Assembly: GCA_964579415.1 (NCBI GenBank)
Contig: CAZOGW010000007.1
Coordinates: 1 to 47,485 of the forward strand
From: CAZOGW01 sp964579415
GTDB taxonomy: Bacteria > Actinomycetota > Acidimicrobiia > Spongiisociales > UBA5794
Direction: 5' to 3'
Length of the DNA stretch: 47,485 bases
The first letter of the stretch is position 1. Every line of letters starts with the position of its first letter. Shown here one piece after another: positions 33,183 through 43,197 of the stretch. The notes beneath the pieces were generated by a model that did no database searches, was not told where the DNA came from, and worked only from the letters and a program-made list of their open reading frames with translations. A program made the position numbers and the translations under genes.

Positions 33183-34036
33183 CGCTCCGCCCATTCGTCG
33201 GCAAGCCGTGCCGCCACCTCGCCCGGTGTGAGCAGCCCGAAGAGGTAGGGGAGCCGACGGGAGTCGTCGAGCGCAGCGAGCCAGTGCGCCTGGCGGGTTT
33301 GCAGCTCCCGGTGGACGGTGGCGGCGTGGCGCAACGGTCCGTCGGGGAGGGCGTCGACCGTCGATCCTGCAACGGCCAGGTCGGGGAGCACCCGGTTGGC
33401 CACCAGGGCGGCGAGGTCGACCAGAGGTTCGGCGGCGAGCTGGTCGAGCGACTCGATGGTCTCGAGGATGGGTAGCTCCTCGGGGATGGTGACCAGCACC
33501 AGCCCGGCGAGGGAGGCATCGCCCAGGTAGCGGCGCATCGCCCGGGCCTGGGCCTGCACCACCCCGGTGGGGACGAGGCGCTCGATGGTGGCCGGAGCGC
33601 GCAGGTAAGAGATGAGCTGGCCCAGGGGCGGGGCGTCGACGATCACCAGGTCCCAGCGGGACTGCTGCGCCTCGTAGATCGGCTTGCCCATCGAGATGAT
33701 CTCGCGCACCCCGGGCGCGGTCTCCACCAGCACGTCGAGGGCCCGGCTGAGTTGTTTGGTGGGCGCCGCCGCCGGGACGCGGAGCTGGAGCTTGAGGTAC
33801 TCGTCGAGGGCGTTGGCCCGGTCGATGGCGGCGGCGTGCACGCCGGGGAGGACCCGCCGAGGGGTGGCGTCGAGTTGCTCGACCCCGAGATGCACCGAGA
33901 TGCCGAGGCCGTCGACCATGCCGAGGAGCAGCACCTCGTGGCCGCGGCGGCCGGCGGCGATGGCCAGCGAGGTGGCGACGGCGGACTTGCCGACGCCCCC
34001 CTTACCCGAGACGACGAGCAGCCTGCGGTCGAGCAT
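33179..34036 (-). CDS. Get3/ArsA-like ATPase, Rv3679-like subunit
   Basis: This 285-aa protein has an intact deviant Walker A, VVSGKGGVGKS (Lys12 signature, Lys17 catalytic), a switch II-like WDLVIVDAPPLGQLISYL, and VLVTIPEELPILETIE. It lacks the DPA motif after strand 2 (LGMVDGLGISVHLGV instead), as recalled for Rv3679. It is translationally coupled to the second ATPase (ATGA overlap), so a heteromeric complex is likely. ATG 34036 is chosen because the P-loop should begin near residue 10; TACGTT lies 9 nt upstream and no SD is seen. Confidence 0.85.
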   Translation of the reverse strand: MLDRRLLVVSGKGGVGKSAVATSLAIAAGRRGHEVLLLGMVDGLGISVHLGVEQLDATPRRVLPGVHAAAIDRANALDEYLKLQLRVPAAAPTKQLSRALDVLVETAPGVREIISMGKPIYEAQQSRWDLVIVDAPPLGQLISYLRAPATIERLVPTGVVQAQARAMRRYLGDASLAGLVLVTIPEELPILETIESLDQLAAEPLVDLAALVANRVLPDLAVAGSTVDALPDGPLRHAATVHRELQTRQAHWLAALDDSRRLPYLFGLLTPGEVAARLADEWAER

Positions 34037-34045
34037 TGCCAGAGG

Positions 34046-34051
34046 AACGTA
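34046..34051 (-). promoter_or_regulatory. Putative -10 hexamer TACGTT for the ATPase pair
   Basis: On the minus strand TACGTT ends 9 nt before ATG 34036. There is no SD in between, so the transcript would be leaderless or nearly so. Confidence 0.3.
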
Positions 34052-34091
34052 CCAGCTACCCTCGGCAACCATCGAGGCGAAGGGAGCCGCA

Positions 34092-34301
34092 GTGGCCGAG
34101 TTGGACGTCGACGCGATGCTGGGAAGGTTCCGCCAGCGGGCCGAGGCCGTCAAGGAGAGGGGAGTGCCGCCGCTCGAAGGAGAAGCGCGCCGCACCTTCA
34201 TCAAGCAGATGGAGCTCGACCACCTCGACTACGCACTCGTCGGCTCCGCCAACTGGGGAGTGGAAGAAGATCACCTCGTCCTGAGGATCCCGCTCAAGTA
34301 G
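34092..34301 (+). CDS. Small conserved-looking protein divergent from the ATPase pair
   Basis: This 69-aa protein is not recognised. It starts at GTG 34092 with AGGGAG about 6 nt upstream. The N-terminal half is helical and charged (MLGRFRQRAEAVKERG), followed by GEARRTFIKQMELDHLDYALVGSANWGVEEDHLVLRI, which ends in a predicted strand. GC-rich third positions support coding. It is transcribed away from the Get3/ArsA-like genes and ends at a strong bidirectional hairpin. Confidence 0.7.
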   Translation: MAELDVDAMLGRFRQRAEAVKERGVPPLEGEARRTFIKQMELDHLDYALVGSANWGVEEDHLVLRIPLK

Positions 34302-34305
34302 CTCT

Positions 34306-34329
34306 CCTCCCTCGGCAAGCCGGGGGAGG
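34306..34329. terminator. Bidirectional hairpin between convergent genes
   Basis: CCTCCCTCGGC (34306-34316), an AA loop, then GCCGGGGGAGG (34319-34329) form an 11-bp stem with one G-U wobble. It lies between the stop at 34301 and the convergent stop at 34337. There is no U tract, as is common in high-GC actinobacteria. Confidence 0.7.
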
Positions 34330-34336
34330 GCGGAGG

Positions 34337-35965
<1,629 letters not shown>

Positions 35966-36050
35966 ATCCCGCTCCGCTCGCTGCGAATCACATCGGTGTG
36001 GTTCGATCTTACGGCGAGTGCCGGTACACGGCCAACGCCGGGAAGCCCGG

Positions 36051-36056
36051 TATCCT
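36051..36056 (+). promoter_or_regulatory. Putative -10 hexamer TATCCT for the membrane protein gene
   Basis: TATCCT ends 8 nt before ATG 36065, with no SD. It lies in the 99-nt divergent gap between this gene and the ThyX-like gene. Confidence 0.35.
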
Positions 36057-36064
36057 GGCGGGCG

Positions 36065-36367
36065 ATGATCCTGCTCCGGATGCTCGTCGGGTTGCTGGCC
36101 GCCGCCGCCATCGCGCTGGCGCTGGTGCCGCTGATGATCCTGCTCGACCTCAAGGACGGCGGAACCGGATGGGGCCTGTGCAACTCCGGTCTGGTCCACT
36201 GCCGCAACTCCTATTTCGCCGGGTTCGAGCTGCTGGCCGCCGTCGTCCTCGTCATGCTGGCCGTGGTGGCGCTCATCGCCCTGTGCATCCGGCTGCTCCG
36301 TGTGATCGAGCGCCGCAAGCAGGCGGCAGCGGAGGCCGGAGCGACGCGGAGAAGTCTCGTAGGCTGA
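36065..36367 (+). CDS. Small two-helix membrane protein
   Basis: This 100-aa protein of unknown function has two strong hydrophobic segments (about residues 3-27 and 54-77). They are joined by a polar loop with Cys residues in GLCNSGLVHCRNSY, which could form an extracytoplasmic disulfide. A basic C-terminal tail (LLRVIERRKQAAAEAG) would be cytoplasmic. ATG 36065 follows TATCCT by 8 nt. Its stop codon is inside the following hairpin. Confidence 0.7.
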   Translation: MILLRMLVGLLAAAAIALALVPLMILLDLKDGGTGWGLCNSGLVHCRNSYFAGFELLAAVVLVMLAVVALIALCIRLLRVIERRKQAAAEAGATRRSLVG

Positions 36368-36387
36368 GCAGCCTGCGGCTGCTCAGC
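36363..36387 (+). terminator. 11-bp hairpin overlapping a stop codon
   Basis: GCTGAGCAGCC (36363-36373), loop TGC, GGCTGCTCAGC (36377-36387) is a perfect 11-bp stem. The TGA stop of the membrane protein gene is within the left arm. There is no U tract; a heptamer repeat remnant follows directly. Confidence 0.65.
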
Positions 36388-36400
36388 GGTACTTGGTATC
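36388..36400. repeat. Heptamer repeat remnant GGTACTTGGTATC
   Basis: One GGTACTT and one GGTATC unit directly follow the hairpin after a stop codon. It is a solitary left arm of the family; no matching right arm is visible. Confidence 0.7.
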
Positions 36401-36444
36401 TGACGACGGCGGAGCAGGCCGCGGACGGGGCGGGGCCGGCCCGG

Positions 36445-36450
36445 TAGCAT
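36445..36450 (+). promoter_or_regulatory. Putative -10 hexamer TAGCAT for nth
   Basis: TAGCAT ends 9 nt before ATG 36460 and no SD is present. Confidence 0.3.
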
Positions 36451-36459
36451 CGCCGGACG

Positions 36460-37137
36460 ATGCCGCCCCTACCCGACGTTGCCGAGCCCGCGCCCGAGTT
36501 GAAGCGCAAGGCGTCGGTGGTCCTGCGCCGGCTCACCCGGATGTACCCGGTGGCGCGCACCGCCCTCGACTACGTGGACCCTTGGCAGCTCATCGTCGCC
36601 ACCGTGCTCTCGGCCCAGACCACCGACGACATGGTCAACAAGGTCACACCGGAGCTGTTCCGGCGCTGGCCGACCGCCTTCGACCTGGCCGAGGCGAATC
36701 CTGAGGAGGTGGAGACGGTGGTGAAGTCGACAGGGTTCTTCCGGCAGAAGACACGGTCGATTCTGGGCCTCGCCGCCGCAGTGGTCTCCGAGCACGGCGG
36801 TGAGGTGCCCACCGGTATGGACCAACTCATCAAGCTCCCCGGGGTGGGGCGCAAGACCGCCAGCGTGGTGATCGCCGAGGCCTGGGGCAGGCCCGCCATC
36901 GCCGTCGACACTCATGTCAAGCGTGTCAGCCACCGCATCGGCCTCACCGCCAGCACCGACCCGGTGGTCATCGAGGCCGAGCTGCGCGCCCTCTACCCCC
37001 GCCGCCGCTGGGCGGACGTCTCGATGCGGTTCATCGAGTTCGGCCGTGAGTACTGCGACGCCAGGAAGCCGCGCTGCTGGGAATGCCCGCTGCGCGACCG
37101 CTGCGACTACCCGGCGAAGACACCGAAACCGAAGTGA
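36460..37137 (+). CDS. nth: Endonuclease III (DNA glycosylase/AP lyase)
   Basis: This 225-aa base-excision repair enzyme removes oxidised pyrimidines and nicks AP sites. The helix-hairpin-helix is LPGVGRKTA with catalytic Lys132; the catalytic Asp150 is in AVDTHVKR; the 4Fe-4S ligands are Cys199, Cys206, Cys209 and Cys215 in the canonical C-X6-C-X2-C-X5-C spacing. Length is typical. The stop overlaps the MATE gene (GTGA). Proximity to the Rv3679/Rv3680-like pair parallels the mycobacterial neighbourhood as recalled. Confidence 0.96.
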   Translation: MPPLPDVAEPAPELKRKASVVLRRLTRMYPVARTALDYVDPWQLIVATVLSAQTTDDMVNKVTPELFRRWPTAFDLAEANPEEVETVVKSTGFFRQKTRSILGLAAAVVSEHGGEVPTGMDQLIKLPGVGRKTASVVIAEAWGRPAIAVDTHVKRVSHRIGLTASTDPVVIEAELRALYPRRRWADVSMRFIEFGREYCDARKPRCWECPLRDRCDYPAKTPKPK

Positions 37138-38459
37138 GCGTGCCGGCACGGCGGCGGCTGGCGTTGGCTGTGCGCCGCTCCCCCTACGACGGTGAGATCG
37201 TCCGCCTGGCGTGGCCGGCGCTGGGTGCTCTCGCCGCCGATCCGCTGGTGTCCCTGGTGGACCTGGCCTACGTCGGCCGGCTCGGTACGACGGAACTCGC
37301 TGCGGTGGCGGTGGCGGCGGCGGTCTTCGGCGTGGCATTCGCCGCCTTCAACTTCCTCTCCTACGGGACCACCACGCTGGTGGCGGTGGCGATGGCCCGC
37401 GGCGACGCCCCGGCGGCGGGCCGGGTGGCCACGACGTCGATCCTGGCGGGGCTGGCCCTGGGCGCCATCGCCATGGTGCTCCTCATCACCTTCCCCTTCC
37501 CCCTCCTCAAGGCCCTCGGAGCCGGCGACGAGCTCCTCGACCCCGCCACCACCTACCTGCGCATCCGTGCCCTGGCGCTGCCGGCGCTCCCGTTCATCAC
37601 GGCACTGCACGGCGTCTTCCGCGGCCTGCAGAACACACGGACGCCGTTCCTGGTGGCGGGGGGACTCAGCCTGGTGAACCTGGTGCTGGACCCCATCCTG
37701 ATCTTCGGCCTGGGCATGGGTCTGGCGGGTGCCGCCTGGGCGACGGTGGCGGCTCAGGTCTCGGGAGCGGTTGCCTTCGCCCTGGCCCTGCGCCTGGTGG
37801 TGCGCTCCGGGCAGATGCCGCTGGCCCGTCCCGGGATGGCGGAGGCAATCGCCATGGGATCGGCGGGCCGCAGCCTCATCCTGCGCACCATGAGCCTGCT
37901 TGCCTTCTTCACCGGAACCACCGCGGTGGCGGCCCGCCTCGGCACGGTGCCGGTGGCGGCCCATCAGGTCGCCGCCCAGGTGTTCCTCTTCCTCAGCCTG
38001 GTGCTCGACGCCGTCGCCATCACCGCCCAGGCGATGGTGGGGCGGGCGGTGGGGGAGGCCGACCGGGTCGCCCTGGTGGCTCAGGTGGATCGGCTGCTGG
38101 CGTTGGGCACAGGAGCCGGCGCCGCCATCGCCGCGACCCTGGTCCTGGCGGCGCCGCTGATACCCCTGGTGTTCACCGACGATCAGGCCGTCGTCGACGC
38201 CATCCGCGGCGTCCTCCCGCAACTGGCCCTGGTGCAGCTCATCGGCGGCGCCGTCTTTGCCTGGGACGGGATCGTCATCGGCGCAACCGACTTCACCTAC
38301 GCCATGAAGGCCACGGTGATCCCCTCGGTGATCGCCGGCGCCGCCCTGCTGGCGGCCTACCGCCTCGGGACCACCCTCAACGGGGTGTGGTGGGTGGTGG
38401 TGGCGCTGATGGTCCTGCGTGCCGGCATGTTGGCCCGGTGGCACGGTCGGCTGGTCTAG
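37134..38459 (+). CDS. MATE-family multidrug/DinF-like exporter
   Basis: This 441-aa protein has about 12 hydrophobic segments in two similar halves. MATE features include PLVSLVDLAYVGRLGTTELAAVAVA in the first helices, GVFRGLQNTRTPFLVAGGLSLVNLVLDPILIFGLG, and AAHQVAAQVFLFLSLVLDAVAITAQAMVGRAVGE in the second half. This last block resembles the DinF branch, often found with DNA repair genes. It would export drugs or metabolites using a Na+ or H+ gradient. GTG 37134 overlaps the nth stop, so the two are coupled. Confidence 0.88.
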   Translation: MSVPARRRLALAVRRSPYDGEIVRLAWPALGALAADPLVSLVDLAYVGRLGTTELAAVAVAAAVFGVAFAAFNFLSYGTTTLVAVAMARGDAPAAGRVATTSILAGLALGAIAMVLLITFPFPLLKALGAGDELLDPATTYLRIRALALPALPFITALHGVFRGLQNTRTPFLVAGGLSLVNLVLDPILIFGLGMGLAGAAWATVAAQVSGAVAFALALRLVVRSGQMPLARPGMAEAIAMGSAGRSLILRTMSLLAFFTGTTAVAARLGTVPVAAHQVAAQVFLFLSLVLDAVAITAQAMVGRAVGEADRVALVAQVDRLLALGTGAGAAIAATLVLAAPLIPLVFTDDQAVVDAIRGVLPQLALVQLIGGAVFAWDGIVIGATDFTYAMKATVIPSVIAGAALLAAYRLGTTLNGVWWVVVALMVLRAGMLARWHGRLV

Positions 38460-38481
38460 TGGCGCCGCGGCGCGGCGTATT

Positions 38482-38502
38482 CAGTATCCAGTAGCCAGTA
38501 TC
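38482..38502. repeat. Three heptamers CAGTATC/CAGTAGC/CAGTATC
   Basis: Three head-to-tail heptamers lie between the convergent MATE and MFS stops. The unit differs from GGTACTT but keeps period 7 and the GTA core, and resembles 46030-46064. Confidence 0.6.
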
Positions 38503-38505
38503 TAC

Positions 38506-39774
38506 TCAGCCTGGGTCGGGGGCCTCGCCGGCGACGACCGGCTGGTAGGGCGTGGTCTCGGGAGTGCTGTAGTGGACCAGGTCCTTGCCCATCGTCTCGG
38601 GGAGTTGCATCACCAGCCACGCCGAGACGAGGAGTCCGCCGCCGAGGATGGCGACGGTGCGCGACAGCCCGAACGAGTCCACCACGAGTGCGCCGATGGC
38701 GAAGCCGAGGATCGCTCCGATGATAGCGACGTTGGTGATGAGGCCGGCGGCGCCTGCCCGGATGCGGGTGGGGAAGAGCTCGCTGCGCTGCGCCCCGAAC
38801 GCCGGGGTCAACATGGCTGCCCCCAGCGTTCCCAGGAAGATGGAGAAGCCCACCAGTACCGGCGCCGTCGAGAAGTAGAAGCCGAGGCCGCCGACAAGGC
38901 CGACGAGCAGGGCGATGACAATGGTGATGCGGCGCCCGATGCTGTCGGCGAGGCGGCCACCCACGAAGACGCCGAACGTGCCCAGGCCTGAGGCGACCAC
39001 GATGGTGAGGGTGGTGCTGAGCGAAGTCCACTCCAGACCGTTGATCATCCGCTCCAGCACGAAGTCGAACGCCGGGGCGGCGTAGATGGCGACGAAGAAC
39101 GAGATGCCGGCCAGGATCCAGAAGTAGCGCCCGCCTTCGGAGGCCATGACCTCCTGGTAGGTGACACGGCCCGAGGGACGGACGAAGGCACGGGACTCGG
39201 TGAGGTACTTGTTGAGAAGGGGAAGGACCAGCAGCCCGAGGGCGGTGAGCCCGAAGAGGATGCGCCACGTGTCCGGCCCCCACTCGGCCATGGGGAGGAT
39301 GAGCAGCCCGAAGCCGGCGCCGACCGACCCGAAGAAGGCGTAGACGCCGATGCCCAGAGCGCGCTGCGACGCGGTGATCTCCTCGGCGAGGTAGACCACG
39401 GCCAGAGCCGCCACCGCCACCACACCGATCCGGGTGAGGGACTGGGCGACCGTGTAGACCACCACGTTGGGAACCAGTCCGGTGAGCAGGTTGCCTACCG
39501 GGATGAGGGCGAAGGCGTACAGGAACGGGTCGCGGCGCCCGGTGCGGTCTGCGGTGAAGGCGAACACGATGCCCAGCAGCGAGGCCGCCCGGGTGATGCC
39601 GAAGATCCAGAACATCCCCGACTCGCCGATGTCGAGGGCGTTGCGGGCGAAGGGGAGGGTGTGCGAGATGGTGGCAGCGCCGTATCCGGACACGAGCGCC
39701 ACCAGCCCCATGAGGAAGAGGGCGCGGCGGTCCCGCACAGTGAAGCCGCCCGATCGGCCGCGGTTGGTCGTCAC
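38506..39774 (-). CDS. Major facilitator superfamily permease
   Basis: This 422-aa protein has about 12 hydrophobic helices and MFS motifs: FTADRTGRRDPFL between helices 2 and 3 (motif A-like), and VGGRLADSIGRRITIV in the second half. The substrate is unknown; the sugar/metabolite-transporter branch is a guess from FPTRIRAGAAGLITNVA. GTG 39774 is strongly supported by AAGGAG exactly 5 nt upstream, and is preferred to the in-frame ATG at 39801. It converges with the MATE gene and is divergent from ccdA across a 151-nt gap with no clear motif. Confidence 0.87.
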   Translation of the reverse strand: MTTNRGRSGGFTVRDRRALFLMGLVALVSGYGAATISHTLPFARNALDIGESGMFWIFGITRAASLLGIVFAFTADRTGRRDPFLYAFALIPVGNLLTGLVPNVVVYTVAQSLTRIGVVAVAALAVVYLAEEITASQRALGIGVYAFFGSVGAGFGLLILPMAEWGPDTWRILFGLTALGLLVLPLLNKYLTESRAFVRPSGRVTYQEVMASEGGRYFWILAGISFFVAIYAAPAFDFVLERMINGLEWTSLSTTLTIVVASGLGTFGVFVGGRLADSIGRRITIVIALLVGLVGGLGFYFSTAPVLVGFSIFLGTLGAAMLTPAFGAQRSELFPTRIRAGAAGLITNVAIIGAILGFAIGALVVDSFGLSRTVAILGGGLLVSAWLVMQLPETMGKDLVHYSTPETTPYQPVVAGEAPDPG

Positions 39775-39925
39775 GTGATCTCCTTGTCCGCCCTGCCCCA
39801 AGCAGGCACTAGGTCCCAGCGACCCACGGGGAGATTACCGCCATCCGGTTCAGATTCGGTGGACCCGGAGTCGGCCCGGTACCGCGGCGCGTCTGGGACC
39901 ATGGGGCCGTGAAGAGGATGGTGAC

Positions 39926-40675
39926 TTGGACAATGTGACGCTGGCAGCGGCGGTGTTCGCCGGGGCGGCGTCGTTCCTGTCGCCCTGCGTCCTCCCGATG
40001 GTTCCTGCCTACATCGGGCTGATGTCGGGCTACTCGGCCACCGAGATGGAGGCGGGCGACGTCTCGCTGGGCAGGGTGGTGGGGACCACGAGTTTGTTCG
40101 TCGCCGGGTTCAGCCTGGTGTTCGTCGTCCTGCTGGGAGGAGCCGCCACCGCCATCGGCCAGGCGCTGCGCAGCCCGGTGTTCACCACCATCTCCGGGGT
40201 GATCATCATCCTCATGGGCCTCTTCATCGCCGTCACCACCATCTGGCACCCGACGGTGCTGATGCCGCTGATGCGGGACCGCCGCTTCCTGGTCCGTCCC
40301 GACTCGTTCGGCCCGGCGGGGCCGGTGGTGATGGGGGCTGCGTTCGCCTTCGGGTGGACGCCGTGCATCGGGCCCTTCCTCAGCGCGGCGCTCGCCCTTG
40401 CCGCCAACACCGAGACGACCGGGCGGGCCATGCTGGTGCTGGCGTTCTACTCGCTGGGGCTGGGGATCCCCTTCCTGGTGGCCGCGGTGGCCGTCGCCGG
40501 CGCCTACTCCCGCTTCGACGGCCTGAAACGTTTCGTGCGCCCCATCTCGGTGATCTCGGGCCTGATCATGGTCGGCTTCGGAGTGCTGCTCATAACCGGC
40601 GACGTGTACACCCTCAACAACTGGTTCTACGAGCGCCTCAAGTCCATCGGCCTCGACGGCCTCGCCGAGGTGTGA
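39926..40675 (+). CDS. ccdA: CcdA/DsbD-family thiol-disulfide transmembrane protein
   Basis: This 249-aa protein has six hydrophobic helices and two redox Cys in FLSPCVLPMVPAY (helix 1) and FGWTPCIGPFLSA (helix 4), the CcdA hallmark. CcdA carries reducing equivalents across the membrane to keep apocytochrome c haem-binding thiols reduced. A cytochrome c gene lies 2.5 kb downstream at 43194, a plausible client. TTG 39926 is chosen because AGAGGA lies 7 nt upstream; GTG 39935 would start at VTLAAAVF and is an alternative. Confidence 0.9.
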   Translation: MDNVTLAAAVFAGAASFLSPCVLPMVPAYIGLMSGYSATEMEAGDVSLGRVVGTTSLFVAGFSLVFVVLLGGAATAIGQALRSPVFTTISGVIIILMGLFIAVTTIWHPTVLMPLMRDRRFLVRPDSFGPAGPVVMGAAFAFGWTPCIGPFLSAALALAANTETTGRAMLVLAFYSLGLGIPFLVAAVAVAGAYSRFDGLKRFVRPISVISGLIMVGFGVLLITGDVYTLNNWFYERLKSIGLDGLAEV

Positions 40676-40682
40676 GCATGCT

Positions 40683-40688
40683 TACCCT
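40683..40688 (+). promoter_or_regulatory. Putative -10 hexamer TACCCT before trpE
   Basis: TACCCT lies 9 nt before ATG 40698 in a 22-nt gap after ccdA, and no SD is present. The hexamer is identical to the one before the vapB-like gene. Confidence 0.3.
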
Positions 40689-40697
40689 CCTGTGGTC

Positions 40698-42227
40698 ATG
40701 GATGTTGCCCGGCTAGACGCCGTCCCCGACCGGGACCGGTTCGCGGTCCTCGCCGCTCACCACACGGTGGTGCCGGTGTCGGTGGAGGTGCTCGCCGACC
40801 GGGACACGCCGGTGTCGGTGTTCGAGAGCATGGTCGGCCAGGGCGACGGGTTCCTGCTCGAGTCGGTCGAGGGCGGCGAGACCTGGGCCCGCTGGTCGTT
40901 CGCCGGTTGGGACCCGCACTTCACGCTGATCTCCCGTGACGGAGTGGTCACCGCCATCGGCGCCGAGGCCCCCGACCTGCCCGAGGGCGACCCGCTCACG
41001 GTGCTGGAGGCGGTGCTGGCCCGCTACCGCACCCCGGATCCGGGCGAGCTGGGGATGGGCGACGTCCCGCCGCTGTTCGCCGGGGCCGTCGGCTATCTCG
41101 CCTACGACGTGGTCCGCTACGTCGAGCGGCTCCCCGACCGGCCCACCGATGACCGTGGGCTGCCCGAGATGATGTGGCAGTTCTTCTCGTCGCTGGCCGT
41201 GGTCGACCGCTTCCGCCAGACGGTCCGCCTGGTCCGCAACGTGTTCGTCGACCCCGCCGCCGGGCCGGGGGCCGCCTCGGCCGCCTACGACGCCGCGGTG
41301 GCCGACCTGGCCGCGGCCGTGGACCGTCTCGGGATGCGCCGGGAGCGGCCCCGCGTCTCCCGTCCCGGTTTCACGGCCGCACCGGAAGTCACCGCCAACA
41401 TGACCCGGGAGGAGTACGAGAAGGCGGTGGTGCGCTCCGTCGAGTACATACGCGCCGGCGACGCCTTCCAGATCGTCCCCTCGGTGCGCTTCGAGACGGC
41501 GCTCGGCGTCGACCCGTTCGCCGTGTACCGCGCCCTGCGCCTGGTCAACCCTTCCCCGTTCATGTACTTCCTCCGCCACGGTGACATGGCCGTCGCCGGC
41601 TGCTCGCCGGAGTTGATGTCCCGCGCCCGTGACGGGGTGGCCACCAGCCGCCCCATCGCCGGGACCCGGCGCCGCGGCGCCTCCGCCGCCGAGGACCTCG
41701 CCCTGGAGGAGGAGCTGCTCGCCGACCCCAAGGAACGCGCCGAGCACGTCATGCTGGTCGACCTTGCTCGCAACGACCTGGGCCGGGTGTGCCGTTTCGG
41801 CACGGTCACCGTGGACGAGTTGATGGTGGTGGAGCGCTACTCGCACGTGATGCACATCGTCACCGGGGTGTCGGGGACGCTTCGCTCCGGCCTGGGCCCG
41901 GTCGACGTGCTGCGGGCCACCTTCCCTCACGGCACCGTGTCGGGCGCGCCCAAGGTGCGGGCCATGGAGATCATCGACGAGCTGGAGACCACCGCCCGCG
42001 GCCCCTACGCCGGCGCCGTCGGCTACATCGACTTCTCCGGCAACCTCGACACCGCCATCGGGCTGCGCACCATGATCTCGCGAGGTGACCGGGCCTGGGT
42101 GCAGGCCGGCGCCGGTGTCGTCGCCGACAGCGACCCGGCCCGGGAGTACGAAGAGTGCCTCACCAAGGCGGCGGCGGTGCTCACCGCCATCGCCGCCGCC
42201 CATGAGGTGGAGGTGGAGGATGGCTGA
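40698..42227 (+). CDS. trpE: Anthranilate synthase component I TrpE
   Basis: This 509-aa enzyme converts chorismate plus ammonia/glutamine to anthranilate with TrpG. Conserved blocks: FLLESVEGGETWARWSF (N-terminal), FQIVPSVRFET, SPFMYFLRHGDMAVAGCSPE, RPIAGTRRRG, LVDLARNDLGRVC, and FPHGTVSGAPKVRAMEIIDELE, all present. The start may be ATG 40698 or GTG 40692; ATG is used because a TANNNT hexamer lies 9 nt upstream. No trpG or trpD follows in the operon. The stop overlaps ygfZ by 8 nt. Confidence 0.94.
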   Translation: MDVARLDAVPDRDRFAVLAAHHTVVPVSVEVLADRDTPVSVFESMVGQGDGFLLESVEGGETWARWSFAGWDPHFTLISRDGVVTAIGAEAPDLPEGDPLTVLEAVLARYRTPDPGELGMGDVPPLFAGAVGYLAYDVVRYVERLPDRPTDDRGLPEMMWQFFSSLAVVDRFRQTVRLVRNVFVDPAAGPGAASAAYDAAVADLAAAVDRLGMRRERPRVSRPGFTAAPEVTANMTREEYEKAVVRSVEYIRAGDAFQIVPSVRFETALGVDPFAVYRALRLVNPSPFMYFLRHGDMAVAGCSPELMSRARDGVATSRPIAGTRRRGASAAEDLALEEELLADPKERAEHVMLVDLARNDLGRVCRFGTVTVDELMVVERYSHVMHIVTGVSGTLRSGLGPVDVLRATFPHGTVSGAPKVRAMEIIDELETTARGPYAGAVGYIDFSGNLDTAIGLRTMISRGDRAWVQAGAGVVADSDPAREYEECLTKAAAVLTAIAAAHEVEVEDG

Positions 42228-43197
42228 GCGCGGCGGCGCCCCGGACTTCGGCGACGTCACCGGGGAGTACCTGGCGCTTCACCGCGAGGCCGGTGTGGTC
42301 ACCGGGTGGCACGAGCTGGTGTGGGTGCGAGGCCCGGACACGGTGCGCTTCCTCGACGGGCTCATCAGCCAGGCCGTGGAGCCGATGGCGCCCGGTGAGG
42401 TGCGCCGCTCGCTACTGCTGGCGCCGCAGGGGAAGCTGCGGGCGCCGCTGGCCGTGCTGCGCGGGGAGCGGGAGGTGGGATTGCTCACCGACCCCGGTTG
42501 CGGTCAGCGGGTGGTCGACGACCTCACCCGGTTCAAGGTCCGTGTCGACGTGGCCATCGCCGCCGACGAGGCCCCGGTGGCCGGTGCGTGGGGACCGGAG
42601 GCGGCCGCCCTCGCCGACAAGATCGTCGGCGCCGCCCCCGACCCCGGGGCCTGGCTGCGCCACGGCGACACCGTGATCGCCGCGGTGCCGTTCGCCCGGG
42701 TGGCACTACCTCGCATCGTGGTCGCCGGCCCGGGAGCCGCCGCACTCGTCGCCGAAGGGCCCCGAGCCGGGAGGCTGGCGGCGGACGCGGTGCGCATCGA
42801 GGCAGGCGAGCCCCTGATGGACGTCGATGTCGACGAGAGGACCATCCCCGCCGAGGCGGGGATGGTGGAAGGGGCTGTCGCCTTCGACAAGGGCTGCTAC
42901 CTGGGCCAGGAGTTGGTGGCCCGCATCGATTCCCGCGGGCACGTCAACCGGCACCTGCGCGGCCTCAAGATCCACCACAACACCCTGCCCCCGCCCGGCG
43001 CCGACGTGCTCGCCGAGGGGCGGGACGGCTCGGCCGGGACGGTGACGTCCGTGGCCGAGTCACTCGACCTGCGGGCGCCGGTGGCGCTGGCCCTGGTGCG
43101 GAGGGAGGTGGAGCCCGGCGCCGAGGTGACGCTCTCCTGGCCGGGAGGATCAGTGGCGGCGCAGGTTCGGGAGCTCCCCCTGGACGACTTCACATGA
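42220..43197 (+). CDS. ygfZ: YgfZ/GcvT-like folate-binding protein
   Basis: This 325-aa protein has the GcvT fold with the YgfZ signature AFDKGCYLGQELVARIDSRGHVNRHLRGL (about residues 222-250, invariant KGCYxGQE with the functional Cys). YgfZ proteins bind tetrahydrofolate and support iron-sulfur enzyme assembly or repair. A location inside a trp operon is unexpected and may reflect simple cotranscription. ATG 42220 has GGAGG upstream in the trpE 3' end. The stop overlaps the cytochrome gene (ATGA). Confidence 0.9.
   Translation: MAERGGAPDFGDVTGEYLALHREAGVVTGWHELVWVRGPDTVRFLDGLISQAVEPMAPGEVRRSLLLAPQGKLRAPLAVLRGEREVGLLTDPGCGQRVVDDLTRFKVRVDVAIAADEAPVAGAWGPEAAALADKIVGAAPDPGAWLRHGDTVIAAVPFARVALPRIVVAGPGAAALVAEGPRAGRLAADAVRIEAGEPLMDVDVDERTIPAEAGMVEGAVAFDKGCYLGQELVARIDSRGHVNRHLRGLKIHHNTLPPPGADVLAEGRDGSAGTVTSVAESLDLRAPVALALVRREVEPGAEVTLSWPGGSVAAQVRELPLDDFT

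Noticed and set aside
32118..34036. An arsenic-resistance (ars) operon
   Set aside because: There is no arsB, arsR, arsC or arsD-like gene nearby, and the P-loop pattern fits the Get3-like Rv3679/Rv3680 pair better.
35966..36199. A 78-residue N-terminal extension of the ThyX-like protein
   Set aside because: It is low-complexity Gln/Arg/His sequence crossing the divergent promoter region and the neighbouring gene's 5' end.
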